Positions 51,871 through 62,007 of a stretch of DNA of 62,049 nt are shown one piece after another (the stretch's first letter is position 1; every line of letters starts with the position of its first letter). The stretch spans positions 1-62,049 of the forward strand of contig NZ_SGJB01000016.1 of the NCBI RefSeq assembly GCF_006861675.1. Reading direction: 5' to 3'. The stretch is from Peptacetobacter hominis. Its GTDB lineage: Bacteria > Bacillota > Clostridia > Peptostreptococcales > Peptostreptococcaceae. The position numbers were made by a program, and so were the translations under genes. The notes under the pieces were generated by a model, which saw only the letters and a list, made by a program, of their open reading frames with translations, was not told where the DNA came from and ran no database searches.

Positions 51871-52058
51871 CGTATCCGGAATTTTGTAATATCCCAATTT
51901 ATATTTCTACAAGAAAAATTCAAACTGAAAGTGTATAATTTAAAAGTGTCATAAAATAACAATAGTGTAACCAAAAAGGAGTCTCATATATATTGAAATT
52001 TTCAGCATATAATGATAGACTTAATAAGTACGTAAAGTTAGTGTTAAGAGGTGATTCA

Positions 52059-52655
52059 ATGAAAATAATACTGGCTTCTGCCTCTCCAAGACGCAAGGAG
52101 ATTCTGGAAAATGCAGGATTAAAATTTAAAGTTGTAAAAAGCGATATAGAAGAAACTGTGTTTGAAGATGAAACTCCGGAAGAACTTGTAAAAAGACTTT
52201 CACATGAAAAGGCTGCCTATATAGCGGATAAAAATAGAGCAGAACTTGTGATAGGATCAGATACAGTGGTGGCTATAGATGGAAAAATTCTAGGCAAACC
52301 GGCTGATGAAAAAGAGGCTTACAATATGCTTAAAATGCTTTCCGGAAGAGAGCACTATGTAACAACCGGTGTAAGTATGATAAACAGAGAAAAAGGTATA
52401 GATGTTACAAATCACTGTACAAGTTCAGTAAAATTCAAAAATCTTTCTGACAGTGATATATATGATTATATATCTACAGGTGAGTTTAAAGATAAAGCAG
52501 GTTCATATGGAATACAAGGATTTGGAGCTGTTCTTGTAGAATATATAAAAGGAGACTATTTTAATATAGTAGGATTTCCTATATCGATGGCATCAGATAT
52601 GATGAAGGAGAGTTTTGGGATAAATATATTTACTGGAAGTGGATTATCTGAATAA
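52059..52655 (+). CDS. maf: Maf-family nucleotide pyrophosphatase
   Basis: 198 residues. Maf blocks ASASPRRKEILENAG at the N-terminus, then GSDTVVAIDGKILGKP and GDYFNIVGFP. Maf proteins hydrolyse dTTP, UTP or modified nucleotides and lie beside radC and mre genes in many Firmicutes, as here. The start ATG 52059 has AGAGGTG upstream; the open frame reaches back to 51993 without a ribosome site. It overlaps radC by 17 nt. Confidence 0.93.
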   Translation: MKIILASASPRRKEILENAGLKFKVVKSDIEETVFEDETPEELVKRLSHEKAAYIADKNRAELVIGSDTVVAIDGKILGKPADEKEAYNMLKMLSGREHYVTTGVSMINREKGIDVTNHCTSSVKFKNLSDSDIYDYISTGEFKDKAGSYGIQGFGAVLVEYIKGDYFNIVGFPISMASDMMKESFGINIFTGSGLSE

Positions 52656-53331
52656 TTTAAAGAGCAGGTATATATCAGGTGAAAAGCTGCCGAGGGAGAA
52701 AATACTTTCAAGTGGTATAGAAAGTCTTTCAAATGCAGAGCTTATAGCCCTGCTTTTAAGGACTGGAACAAAAGACAGAAATGTTCTTGAACTGGCTGAG
52801 GATCTTTTAAATGCCGATTGCGATGGAATAAGATTTCTCAAGGATGCATCTATAGAGGAATTATGTAGAATCGAAGGAATCGGTATATCAAAGGCAAGTC
52901 TTATAAAGGCTGCTGTAGAACTCGGTGTAAGAATATCAAGAGAGGTACCGCATAGATATAAAGTAAAGAATCCCTGGGATTTACATAATTATTATATGGA
53001 GTCCATGAGATATCTGAAACAGGAAGTATTTAAAACTGTACTTCTCAACACTAAAAATGAGATAATATCAGATATCGATATAACTGTAGGCACTTTGAAT
53101 TCGTCACTTGTACATCCAAGGGAAGTATTTAAATATGCAATAAAGAGAAGTGCAAACAGAATAATTCTTATACATAATCATCCATCTGGGAATACTGAAC
53201 CCTCAAAAGAGGATATAGCTATAACCATGAGACTTAAAGAATGTGGAGATATTATAGGAATAGAGGTAATTGATCATATAATAATAGGTGATGGCAGTTA
53301 TTTCAGCTTTAAAGAAAATAAAATTTTTTGA
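52639..53331 (+). CDS. radC: RadC/JAB-domain protein
   Basis: 230 residues. N-terminal helix-hairpin-helix ([15 protein letters not shown]) and a C-terminal JAMM metal-binding motif with [11 protein letters not shown] followed by Asp. The family, once linked to repair, has no firmly proven function. Start GTG 52639 lies within the maf end; the ribosome site is poor, so translation may be coupled to maf. Its stop precedes the mreB ribosome site by about 45 nt. Confidence 0.9.
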   Translation: MDYLNNLKSRYISGEKLPREKILSSGIESLSNAELIALLLRTGTKDRNVLELAEDLLNADCDGIRFLKDASIEELCRIEGIGISKASLIKAAVELGVRISREVPHRYKVKNPWDLHNYYMESMRYLKQEVFKTVLLNTKNEIISDIDITVGTLNSSLVHPREVFKYAIKRSANRIILIHNHPSGNTEPSKEDIAITMRLKECGDIIGIEVIDHIIIGDGSYFSFKENKIF

Positions 53332-53384
53332 TAATAACCGTTAGTAAAAATTTCGGTCTTTTAATTACGGGAAGGAGAAACAAA

Positions 53385-54440
53385 ATGGCTAAGAAAGAAA
53401 AAAAAGGATTCTTTGGTGGATTCCAGAAAATGACAAAGGATATGGGTATAGACCTTGGAACTGCTAATACTCTTGTCTATATAAAGGGACAGGGTATAGT
53501 TCTTAGAGAACCTTCAGTTGTTGCAATAAGAGACGACAGTAGAGAGGTTCTTGCAGTAGGTGAAGAAGCAAAGAGAATGATAGGTAGAACACCTGGTAAT
53601 ATCGTTGCTATAAGACCAATGAAAGATGGGGTTATAGCTGACTTTGATGTGACACAGTCAATGATAAGCTACTTTATACAGAAAGCAGCTGACAATAAAG
53701 GTGTTGTGAGTCCAAGAATAGCTATATGTGTACCTTTTGGTGTTACAGAAGTTGAAAAAAGAGCTATAGAAGATGCAGCGAGACAGGCAGGAACTAAGGA
53801 CGCATTCCTTATAGAAGAGCCTATGGCAGCTGCTATAGGAGCAGGTCTTAAAGTTGAAGAACCAGAAGGAAACATGGTTGTTGATATCGGAGGAGGTACT
53901 TCTGAAATAGCAGTAATATCTCTTGGTGGTATAGTTACAGCAAAATCTATAAGAATAGGTGGAGATGAGTTCGACGATTCTATAGTTGCCTATGTTAAAA
54001 AAGAATATAACCTTATGATAGGTGAAAGAACAGCAGAAAATGTAAAAATAAATATAGGTTCTACATTTAAAGATGACAAGGAACTTGAAATGGAAATAAG
54101 AGGTAGAGACCTTATATCAGGTCTTCCAAAAACAATGACAATTTCTTCTACAGAAGTAAGAGAAGCATTAAAAGAGCCGGTAAGTGCAATAGTTGATGGA
54201 ATAAAATCAACACTTGAAAAAACTCCACCGGAACTAGCATCAGATATAATGGAAAATGGAATAATGCTTACAGGAGGAGGAGCTCTTTTAAGAGGTCTTG
54301 ATAAGCTTATATCATCAGAAACTGGTATGAGAGTGGAAATAGCAGAAAGTCCTCTTGACTGTGTAGCACTTGGAACAGGTAAGTCTGTTGAAGATGAAGA
54401 AATATTTGAAAAAGTTTTAAAGATGAACTCTAACAGATAG
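53385..54440 (+). CDS. mreB: Cell-shape actin homologue MreB
   Basis: 351 residues. Actin-fold motifs: [17 protein letters not shown] (phosphate 1), [18 protein letters not shown] (phosphate 2) and [15 protein letters not shown] (adenosine). An N-terminal Lys-rich tail may help membrane contact. It directs lateral wall synthesis in rod cells. ATG 53385 follows GAAGGAGAAACAAA; the open frame extends back to 53328 over radC without support. First gene of mreBCD-PBP2. Confidence 0.96.
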   Translation: MAKKEKKGFFGGFQKMTKDMGIDLGTANTLVYIKGQGIVLREPSVVAIRDDSREVLAVGEEAKRMIGRTPGNIVAIRPMKDGVIADFDVTQSMISYFIQKAADNKGVVSPRIAICVPFGVTEVEKRAIEDAARQAGTKDAFLIEEPMAAAIGAGLKVEEPEGNMVVDIGGGTSEIAVISLGGIVTAKSIRIGGDEFDDSIVAYVKKEYNLMIGERTAENVKINIGSTFKDDKELEMEIRGRDLISGLPKTMTISSTEVREALKEPVSAIVDGIKSTLEKTPPELASDIMENGIMLTGGGALLRGLDKLISSETGMRVEIAESPLDCVALGTGKSVEDEEIFEKVLKMNSNR

Positions 54441-54455
54441 AGGCTGGTGATTTGA

Positions 54456-55337
54456 TTGAAATTCGACAAATTCAGAAAGAAAAAGCCTGATTCTAAAGTG
54501 ATAGCAACTGTAGTGGTTGCTATCACTTTAATTGGAATTACAGGAATATCGATAGCTAAATTTTCAGGAGCAGCGCCGGTGTCAGTTTCACCTGTAGCCG
54601 ATGGTGCAGCGGTTGCATCATCTCCTGTTCAGAGAGTAATGGATACAGTAAAAGAATTTACAAGTGATTTTACTAATTTTAGAAGTAACGGAAATAGAAT
54701 GAGAGAACTTGAAGAAGAAAATGAAACTCTTAAGAAAAAAGTAATAGACTTAAGCTCTCAGTCTTCAAAATATTCGTCTCTAAATGAACTTAAAAAAAGC
54801 CTTAACTATGTAGACAGCACAGCTAAATCGAATATGGTTTCTGCTTCTGTTATAGAAAAAAACGATGGAAACTGGTATGAGACATTCGTAATATCAGCAG
54901 GAAAAAATGATGGAGTACAGAAAAACAGTATAGTTATAAATGGAAGTGGACTTGTCGGAATGGTTTATGAGGTGTCTGCTAATTCCAGCAAAGTAATATC
55001 ACTTCTTGACAGTAAAACATCAGTAAGTTTCAAAATAATAAACAATACTGCTGCAAAAGGTGTTATAAGTGCATCAAATTCTTCAGGAGATGAAGCTGTA
55101 TATCAGAGCAATGAATATCTTGGAGGATATATGTTTGATTCGGGATATGAGGTTGTTCAGGGAGATATAATTGTTACATCTGGACTAGGTCTTTATCCTG
55201 AAAATATACCTATAGGTGAAGTAGAAAAAGTTATAGATGATAAAAACAGATCTATGAAGTCAGTTGTCATAAAACCTTATGTTAATTTTAAGGATATAAA
55301 TGATGTTACAGTAATAGCGCCTAGAAATATAGAATAA
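54456..55337 (+). CDS. mreC: Rod-shape protein MreC
   Basis: 293 residues. A short cytoplasmic basic start, one transmembrane helix (VVAITLIGITGISIAKFS), a coiled coil (residues ~75-110; MRELEEENETLKKKVIDL) and the beta-barrel domain with INGSGLVGMVYEV and VTSGLGLYPENIPIGEV. It links MreB to the wall synthases. Start is TTG 54456 with GGTGA 6 nt upstream, 15 nt after mreB. Confidence 0.94.
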   Translation: MKFDKFRKKKPDSKVIATVVVAITLIGITGISIAKFSGAAPVSVSPVADGAAVASSPVQRVMDTVKEFTSDFTNFRSNGNRMRELEEENETLKKKVIDLSSQSSKYSSLNELKKSLNYVDSTAKSNMVSASVIEKNDGNWYETFVISAGKNDGVQKNSIVINGSGLVGMVYEVSANSSKVISLLDSKTSVSFKIINNTAAKGVISASNSSGDEAVYQSNEYLGGYMFDSGYEVVQGDIIVTSGLGLYPENIPIGEVEKVIDDKNRSMKSVVIKPYVNFKDINDVTVIAPRNIE

Positions 55338-55349
55338 GGAGTCGGTAAT

Positions 55350-55838
55350 ATGAAAAGATTTATAATCTATATAATAGGTATTTTTCTGGTTATACTGGAA
55401 AATAGTGTTATAAACTACATAGATATATTTGGTGCGTCATTTAGTGTGCTTATACCATTTCTGGTTCTTATATCATTGTATCTTGAAGATTATGATGCCG
55501 GGATAACAGGGCTTATCACAGGTCTTGTAAGAGATATAACAGTTGGAGGAATTTTCGGATTGAATGCAATTTTACTATCTGTTATATGTTACACTATAGG
55601 GCATTTCAGAAAGAATCTTTATAGAGATAGTATGAGTATGATAATGGGGCTTATAATGGCTGTATCCGCAGCATATTCTCTTATATATGCATTTGTATCT
55701 TACTTTATGTATTTTACAGATGGTATATTACTTATACTTATAAGAGCAGCTGTCGTCGTTCCGGTTATGAACATGATAGCAGGATTTGTAATATACAAAT
55801 TGTTTAACAGTCTTATATTAAAACTAAATGAAGAATAG
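55350..55838 (+). CDS. mreD: Rod-shape protein MreD
   Basis: 162 residues, almost wholly hydrophobic with about five membrane segments; the GLVRDITVGGIFGLNAI block is the conserved MreD signature. Start ATG 55350 has AAGGAGT upstream. It completes mreBCD. Confidence 0.9.
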   Translation: MKRFIIYIIGIFLVILENSVINYIDIFGASFSVLIPFLVLISLYLEDYDAGITGLITGLVRDITVGGIFGLNAILLSVICYTIGHFRKNLYRDSMSMIMGLIMAVSAAYSLIYAFVSYFMYFTDGILLILIRAAVVVPVMNMIAGFVIYKLFNSLILKLNEE

Positions 55839-55849
55839 TTGGTGATGGA

Positions 55850-58800
55850 ATGGAAAATAATAATATACCTAGACTGGACACCATCAGAAAAATAGTAATC
55901 GTAGTATTTGCTGTTATTCTTCTAAAGATACTGTATCTTACTACCATCAAGTATTCACATTATATGGAACTTGCTGAGAATAAAACATACAAGAATATAA
56001 CAGTATCTGCACCAAGGGGAGAAATCAGAGATAGATACGGAAGACTTCTTGCAGGAAATAAAAATCAGTTTACTGTAAATATTTCTGGTGATACTCTCAA
56101 CAAAAAAGATAGTGAGGGTAATTCATCTGCAAATGAAGTTGCACTGAATCTTATAAATCTTCTTGAAAAAAATGGTGAGGAATATATAGATGAATTCCCT
56201 ATATATGTTGAAAACGGTAAATATTTTTACACTTATGATAAAAATATAAATGACTTTAAAAAACAGAACAATATTCCTCTGGATTATAATGCCAAGGAAA
56301 CTTTTTATCGGATTGTTGATAATATGATTTCCCAGGGAATACTGAAAGAAGAAGATAGAGATCTTGACCCGGTAGACCTTCAGTCTAAACTTAATGATAA
56401 TGGTTCATATCCACCGATACTTGTAAGTGAATGGAAATTTACAGATCAGAGAGACAAACAGGATTGGCTTGAGTCATATAAGATAGATAAAACTGCTACT
56501 GCCAGAGAAGCTTTTCTTGAACTGAGAAATAATGAATCACTGGGAATAGATAAAAGTCTCAGTGATGAAGATGCAAGAAAAGTTATGGTTGTAAGAAATC
56601 TGGTAAAATCACAGGGATATTCACGGTACAACCCTGTTACGATTGCTACTGATGTAAAAGAGAAAACAATAGCTCAGATTGAGGAAAATGCTATAAATCT
56701 TCAGGGAGTTTATGTCGATGTTCAACCTGTAAGATATTATCCTAATAAAGAGCTTGCATCACATGTACTTGGATATGTAGGTAAAATACCTTCTGTAAGC
56801 GTTGATGAGTATGTGGAAAAAGGGTATAAGGAAGATGATAAAGTAGGTCTTTCTGGAATAGAAAAATATTATGAGGATGTTCTAAAAGGTGAAGATGGAT
56901 ATAAACAGGTTCAGGTAGATTCTCTTGGAAGAGTAAGTAAAGAAATAGACTCCAAGGAACCGGAATCTGGTGATACGGTATATCTAAGCTTTGATATAGA
57001 GCTGCAGAAAGTTGCAGAGGATGCACTTGAACAGAGTATAAAAGCGGCCCAGAGTGGTGCAACACTTAAGAGTAAGCTGGGAGATGTCAGCGCGGGTACT
57101 ACAGTTCCGAAAGCAAAATCTGGAGCGGTAGTTGCCATCGATGTTGACAGTGGAGATGTGCTGGCAATGGCAAGTTATCCGGATTTCGATCCTAATAAAT
57201 TTGCAAACGGAATAAGCAGCGAAGATTACCGGGCTCTTCAGCCTGAAAATACAAATGACATTCTTGCACCGAGTGCTCTTTTAAATCTTGCAACACACGG
57301 GGCATTCCAGCCAGGTTCTACTTTCAAAATGGTAACTGCCATGGCAGGACTTGATAATGGTCTTGATCCAAATTATACAATAAATGACCCTGGGGTTATC
57401 AAGTTTGGATCAAAAACTTTCGGGGACTACGTATGGAACCACGGAGGTGGAAACCACGGATATACAAACCTGTATAAGGCTCTTCAGGAGTCATGTAATA
57501 TTTATTTCTTTACTGTTGCAACCGGTACAAACTGGATGACAAATCAGGATCTTGGAATAGATATGGGGGCTGATAAGCTTCTTGAATATGCAAAATTATT
57601 CGGTCTTGATGAAGCGACAGGTTTAAAGGATGAGATAGGCGAAAATCCTGGAAAAGTACCAAATACAGAAGACAAGCTGGAATCAGTAAAAAGTATGCTT
57701 AGATCTGATATAGATAAAAAATTTGCAAACTATTTTGAAGGAATAACAAGAAATTCAAACAGAGATGAATATGATAAAAAGATAGATGAGATTGTAAGCT
57801 GGGCAGATGAAGAAGAAACTCCAGGAAGAGCAGAAACAATGAAGAGACTTGAAAAACTTGGAATGAAGGAAGATTATATAGAAGAGGCTGCTGACCTTGT
57901 TGTATACAGTTATTTCAATTCTGCAAAATGGGGAACTGGAGATACATTCAACCTTGGTATAGGACAGGGAGAAAATGCGTATACTCCTGCTCAGATAGCA
58001 AGATATGTGGCGGCTATAGCAAATGGAGGATATCTTGTAAATTTATCTGTTGTTGATAAGGTTGTTTCTGGGGATTACAGTACAGTTACAATAGACGACA
58101 ATGGAGAAAAAACAAAGATAAAATTCAAGGACGACAGCAATCTTGAAGATATAACAGAAGGTATGAAGCGAGTTGCAACAGACGGTACTGGTAAAAAAGT
58201 TATGTCAAACTTCCCAATAAGTGTAGCTGCTAAAACTGGTTCTGCAGAGATGACAGGTAAAATACCTACAGCAAATGAATACCGGTATCTTGTAAGTCAT
58301 GCATCTTCATATAATGTAAATATAAATGAAGCAAAGAAACTAGCTGAAAAACTTAAACAGGAAAAAGAAAAAGAGCTTACAGAGCGGAAAGAAAAAGAAC
58401 TTAAAGAAAAACTTGAGGATAAGAAAACATCAAAAGAGGAAAAAGAGGAAATTCAGAAGCAGCTTGATGAAGGTGTTGAGGTAAAACTTGAGGATACTGA
58501 TAAAGTTAATGCATCATATCTTAGAAAGGCTATTAAGGAATTAAATCCTAACCTTACAGACACAGATATAGACAGATTTAAGGATGATTATGGAACATTT
58601 ACATGGAGTGTTGCCTTTGCTCCAGCTGATGATCCGGAAATAGCTGTTGTATGTGTTATACCTCAGGGTGAGTCAAGTGTTCTTTCAATGTTCCCTGTAA
58701 GAGAGGTTCTTGGTCAGTATTTTGGTCTTCTTGACAGCGATGAGCTTACAACAGAGCAGAAAAAGAATATGACTAAAGATCAGATAAAACAATATGAAGA

Positions 58801-58861
58801 ACAAAAGCAACAGGAAGAGGAAAAAAATACAGTAAACTATGGTGTAAAGGCTAATAATTAG
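55850..58861 (+). CDS. mrdA: Class B penicillin-binding protein 2 (elongasome transpeptidase)
   Basis: 1003 residues, longer than usual (~650-900). It has an N-terminal transmembrane helix, a dimerisation domain (APRGEIRDRYGRLL) and the transpeptidase domain. Active-site motifs are STFK (Ser490, Lys493), SCN (548-550) and KTG (795-797). A long insert lies between SxN and KTG (residues ~610-720). A Lys/Glu-rich predicted coiled coil follows KTG (residues ~820-910) before the fold resumes at FTWSVAFAPADDP. It cross-links lateral wall with RodA, encoded at the end of the cluster. It follows mreD by 12 nt. Confidence 0.93.
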   Translation: MENNNIPRLDTIRKIVIVVFAVILLKILYLTTIKYSHYMELAENKTYKNITVSAPRGEIRDRYGRLLAGNKNQFTVNISGDTLNKKDSEGNSSANEVALNLINLLEKNGEEYIDEFPIYVENGKYFYTYDKNINDFKKQNNIPLDYNAKETFYRIVDNMISQGILKEEDRDLDPVDLQSKLNDNGSYPPILVSEWKFTDQRDKQDWLESYKIDKTATAREAFLELRNNESLGIDKSLSDEDARKVMVVRNLVKSQGYSRYNPVTIATDVKEKTIAQIEENAINLQGVYVDVQPVRYYPNKELASHVLGYVGKIPSVSVDEYVEKGYKEDDKVGLSGIEKYYEDVLKGEDGYKQVQVDSLGRVSKEIDSKEPESGDTVYLSFDIELQKVAEDALEQSIKAAQSGATLKSKLGDVSAGTTVPKAKSGAVVAIDVDSGDVLAMASYPDFDPNKFANGISSEDYRALQPENTNDILAPSALLNLATHGAFQPGSTFKMVTAMAGLDNGLDPNYTINDPGVIKFGSKTFGDYVWNHGGGNHGYTNLYKALQESCNIYFFTVATGTNWMTNQDLGIDMGADKLLEYAKLFGLDEATGLKDEIGENPGKVPNTEDKLESVKSMLRSDIDKKFANYFEGITRNSNRDEYDKKIDEIVSWADEEETPGRAETMKRLEKLGMKEDYIEEAADLVVYSYFNSAKWGTGDTFNLGIGQGENAYTPAQIARYVAAIANGGYLVNLSVVDKVVSGDYSTVTIDDNGEKTKIKFKDDSNLEDITEGMKRVATDGTGKKVMSNFPISVAAKTGSAEMTGKIPTANEYRYLVSHASSYNVNINEAKKLAEKLKQEKEKELTERKEKELKEKLEDKKTSKEEKEEIQKQLDEGVEVKLEDTDKVNASYLRKAIKELNPNLTDTDIDRFKDDYGTFTWSVAFAPADDPEIAVVCVIPQGESSVLSMFPVREVLGQYFGLLDSDELTTEQKKNMTKDQIKQYEEQKQQEEEKNTVNYGVKANN

Positions 58862-58890
58862 CCTTTACATATCCTGGGAGGATGAATATT

Positions 58891-59658
58891 TTGAATGATG
58901 ATTCCAGAGTAGACAAAATAGAATTTAAGGGATGTATCAACGGAATAACGATAGTTGTATCAGATCTTGTAGATACCAATGAAATAATAGAATCTATATC
59001 AGATAAAATACAAAAATCAAAATCGTTTTTTAAAGGTGCAAAAGTGTGCTCAATAGAATCAGAACATAGCTCAGAAAGTGATTTAAATTGTATAAAAGAG
59101 TCTTTAAAATCAAGATTTAATATAGAATTTGTAAAACCTTCTGAACATATTGAAGCAGATAAACATATAAAAAATGAAAAGTTGATAGTATCCGATAAAG
59201 ATGATAAAATAATAAAGGAAAATTCAGAAAATAAAACTGAGAATGAAGATGTACAAAACAACAATTCATTGTGTGACAGTATAAAATTTGTAAATGTGCT
59301 TAGATCCGGTGCATCTGAAGAATATAAAGGCAATGTAATAGTTATGTCTGATATGAAATCCGGTTCCAAAGTTGTTTCTGAGGGAGATATTCTTGTAATG
59401 GGAAATATTTATCCAGGAGCAAAAGCAGTTGCCAATGGAAATGTTGTTGTAATGGGAAAACTTTCTGGTTTTGTACATGCAGGGGCTTCAGGTAATAGAG
59501 GGTGCTATATAGCAGCAAAATCTCTAAAACCTACAATACTTCAGATTGCAGATGTAATAGCAGAAGCTCCGGAGGAAATATATGATTCAGATGAAGAATC
59601 TGTTTCAGAAATAGCCTTTATCTCAGAAGACAGAATAATAATAGATATGCAGTCTTAG
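58891..59658 (+). CDS. minC: Septum-site inhibitor MinC
   Basis: About 255 residues. An N-terminal MinC domain (IEFKGCINGITIVVSD) is joined by an acidic linker to the C-terminal beta-helix (GDILVMGNIYPGAKAVANG, VVMGKLSGFVHAGA) that binds MinD and FtsZ. TTG 58891 is chosen because GGGAGG (58876-58881) ends directly at the in-frame ATG 58882, which is too close. Family members inhibit FtsZ polymerisation near poles. First gene of minCDE. Confidence 0.93.
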   Translation: MNDDSRVDKIEFKGCINGITIVVSDLVDTNEIIESISDKIQKSKSFFKGAKVCSIESEHSSESDLNCIKESLKSRFNIEFVKPSEHIEADKHIKNEKLIVSDKDDKIIKENSENKTENEDVQNNNSLCDSIKFVNVLRSGASEEYKGNVIVMSDMKSGSKVVSEGDILVMGNIYPGAKAVANGNVVVMGKLSGFVHAGASGNRGCYIAAKSLKPTILQIADVIAEAPEEIYDSDEESVSEIAFISEDRIIIDMQS

Positions 59659-59681
59659 ATGCAGGAATCGGAGGGTAAATT

Positions 59682-60476
59682 ATGGGAGAAGTAATCGTTA
59701 TAACATCTGGAAAAGGCGGAGTCGGTAAAACTACAACCGTAGCAAATGTAGGAACAGCGCTTAGTATAGATGGAAATAGAGTGGTTGTACTTGATGCAGA
59801 TATAGGTCTTAGAAATCTGGATGTTGTTATGGGCCTTGAAAATAGAATAGTATATGATATAGTTGATGTTGTTGAGGGAAACTGTAGACTAAAGCAGGCT
59901 CTTATAAAGGATAAAAGATTTGAAAACTTATATCTTATACCAGCGGCACAAACAAGAGATAAAAATGCAGTATCTCCAGAACAGATGAAAAAGCTTTGTG
60001 ATCAGCTTAAAGAAAGTTTTGATTATATTCTAATAGATTGTCCGGCAGGTATTGAGCAGGGATTTAAAAATGCAATAGCTGGAGCTGATAGAGCTATAGT
60101 AGTAACAAATCCTGAAGTTTCTGCTGTAAGAGATGCGGATAGAATAATAGGTCTTCTTGAAGCAAATGAGATAGAAGATGTAAAACTTGCTATAAACAGA
60201 GTTAGAGCTGATATGGTAAAAAGAGGCGATATGATGGATAAAGATGATATTGTTGAGATATTACGGATAGAGCTTATAGGTATAATACCTGACGATGAAA
60301 ATGTAATAATATCATCAAACAAAGGAGAACCGGCTGTAATGAATAATCATTCAGCAGCAGGAAAAGCATATAAAAATATAGCAAGTAGAATAATGGGAAA
60401 AGATGTTCCATTCGCCGAAATAAAAGTTGAAGAAGAATCATTCTTTTCTAAGCTTAAAAAAGCTTTTTCTAAATAG
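59682..60476 (+). CDS. minD: Septum-site ATPase MinD
   Basis: 264 residues. The deviant Walker A SGKGGVGKTT is near residue 10, DADIGLRNLD near residue 40, and DCPAGIEQGF is the Walker B-like block. The C-terminal amphipathic helix FFSKLKKAFSK binds membrane. It recruits MinC and oscillates with MinE. GGAGGG precedes ATG 59682. Confidence 0.97.
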   Translation: MGEVIVITSGKGGVGKTTTVANVGTALSIDGNRVVVLDADIGLRNLDVVMGLENRIVYDIVDVVEGNCRLKQALIKDKRFENLYLIPAAQTRDKNAVSPEQMKKLCDQLKESFDYILIDCPAGIEQGFKNAIAGADRAIVVTNPEVSAVRDADRIIGLLEANEIEDVKLAINRVRADMVKRGDMMDKDDIVEILRIELIGIIPDDENVIISSNKGEPAVMNNHSAAGKAYKNIASRIMGKDVPFAEIKVEEESFFSKLKKAFSK

Positions 60477-60494
60477 AGATGGGAGGAAGTATTT

Positions 60495-60767
60495 GTGCTC
60501 GATATATTCAAGTCGTTTTCAAATAAAAAAACGAGTAAAGATGTAGCTAAAGATAGACTGAAACTTGTTCTTGTACATGATAGAATGGACTGTTCACCTG
60601 AACTTATCGAAAAACTGCAGGAGGAAATAATCGAGGTTATTTCAAAATATGCGGAGATAGACAGAGACAGTCTGGACATAAAAATGTCTAAATGCAGAGG
60701 AGAAAATGGTGACAAACCTGTATCTGCACTTGTGGCGAATATACCGATTAAATCATTAAAAAGGTAG
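60495..60767 (+). CDS. minE: Cell-division topological factor MinE
   Basis: 90 residues. An N-terminal anti-MinCD segment (DRLKLVLVHDRMDCSPELIEKL contains the conserved helix) and a C-terminal dimer domain. It stimulates MinD ATPase and drives oscillation. Start is GTG 60495 with GGGAGG upstream. The presence of MinE rather than only DivIVA is typical of clostridia. Confidence 0.94.
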   Translation: MLDIFKSFSNKKTSKDVAKDRLKLVLVHDRMDCSPELIEKLQEEIIEVISKYAEIDRDSLDIKMSKCRGENGDKPVSALVANIPIKSLKR

Positions 60768-60815
60768 ATAAAAGAAAATTTCAGTCAGGATATTTAATTG
60801 AAAGTCGGTGATTTT

Positions 60816-61937
60816 TTGTTTAAATTCAGACCTGACCTGAGAATGTTAAAACAGATGGACTGGAAACTTGTGGGTATAGTTTTAGCTATATTTGCATATG
60901 GTCTTGTCATACTTAGTAGTGCTACACATGTAAATGCAAATGGTGACTTTACACAGATGACAAAACAAATTTTAGCATTTTGCATGGGAATAGCTGCTAT
61001 ATGTTTCATTCTCATGATAGATTATAATTTTGTTGGAAGGTATTACAAGGAGCTTTATATAATAAGTATATTTTTACTTGCAGTCGTAATGCTTCCGGGT
61101 ATAGGTGTTACACATGCTGGAGCCAGATCGTGGCTAAATTTAGGACCGCTTGATCTTCAGACTTCAGAAATAGTGAAGATAACATTTATACTTAGTTATG
61201 CAAAAATTGTTGAGTCTAAGAGAGATAGACTTAGAAAGATAAAGGATATAATTCCACTTGGATTATATGCAATTCCATTTATAGGACTTCTGCTTGCACA
61301 ACCAGACCTTGGAACAGCAATAGTTTTCATGTGTATCATTGCTGCGATGCTTTTTACAGCTGGACTTGATTCCACTCTTATAAAAAGAGCATGTATAATA
61401 GTAGTGGTTCTTCTGCCTATAATATATCTTCTTATGGCTCCACATCAGAAAGTAAGAATAGATGCATTCCTCCATCCAGAAGATGTAAGTCTTCCAGGAA
61501 ACTATCAGGTAATGCAGTCTCTGATAGCTATAGGTTCCGGTGGAATAACAGGAAAAGGTCTATATCAGGGAAGTCAGAACCAGGAGGATTTCCTTCCAGT
61601 TCAGGACTCGGACTTCATATTTGCTGTTGTTGGTGAAGAGCTTGGCGCTATAGGTATGGCGGTAATGATAGGTCTTTTTGTCGCTTTTATATTCAGGCTT
61701 CTGTATGCGGCACAACATGCCAAGGATTTCTATGGAACCCTTATTGTAGTTGGAGTTCTGGGAATGTTTGGATATCAGATTATACAGAACATAGGAATGA
61801 CTGTTACTCTGATACCTGTAACAGGAGTAACCCTTCCTTTTGTAAGTTATGGAGGAAGTTCGCTTTTAACCTCTATGGCTAATTTAGGATTGGTACTGAA
61901 TGTATATATGAGAAGAAATAAAATAAACTTCAGATAA
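60816..61937 (+). CDS. rodA: Peptidoglycan glycosyltransferase RodA (SEDS family)
   Basis: About 373 residues with ten hydrophobic segments and SEDS motifs: GARSWLNLGPLDLQTSE, LAQPDLGTAI, QVMQSLIAIGSGG, and VTGVTLPFVSYGGSSLL near the end. It polymerises lateral-wall glycan with PBP2. Two starts fit: TTG 60816 (GGTG upstream, giving MFKFRPDLRML) or TTG 60798 (AGGA upstream). The first is preferred by similarity to other RodA starts. FtsW is the alternative, but the mre/min context favours RodA. Confidence 0.92.
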   Translation: MFKFRPDLRMLKQMDWKLVGIVLAIFAYGLVILSSATHVNANGDFTQMTKQILAFCMGIAAICFILMIDYNFVGRYYKELYIISIFLLAVVMLPGIGVTHAGARSWLNLGPLDLQTSEIVKITFILSYAKIVESKRDRLRKIKDIIPLGLYAIPFIGLLLAQPDLGTAIVFMCIIAAMLFTAGLDSTLIKRACIIVVVLLPIIYLLMAPHQKVRIDAFLHPEDVSLPGNYQVMQSLIAIGSGGITGKGLYQGSQNQEDFLPVQDSDFIFAVVGEELGAIGMAVMIGLFVAFIFRLLYAAQHAKDFYGTLIVVGVLGMFGYQIIQNIGMTVTLIPVTGVTLPFVSYGGSSLLTSMANLGLVLNVYMRRNKINFR

Positions 61938-61939
61938 TA

Positions 61940-61974
61940 AAAAAGGTATGTATTCTATTGATACATACCTTTTT
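61940..61974 (+). terminator. Terminator of the shape/division cluster
   Basis: AAAAAGGTATGTAT and ATACATACCTTTTT form a 14-pair stem directly after the rodA stop. Confidence 0.85.
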
Positions 61975-61984
61975 GTATATAGAA

Positions 61985-62007
61985 AACCCCCAGTTAGACT
62001 GGGGGTT
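61985..62007. repeat. GC-rich hairpin at window edge
   Basis: AACCCCCAGT-TAG-ACTGGGGGTT, a 10-pair GC-rich stem in AT-rich surroundings, followed by CAATAAGGCTTTTAGC to the window edge. It could terminate a converging minus-strand gene, which would enter from the right, or be the end of an IS200/IS605-type element, whose termini carry such hairpins. No transposase is in the window. Confidence 0.5.
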
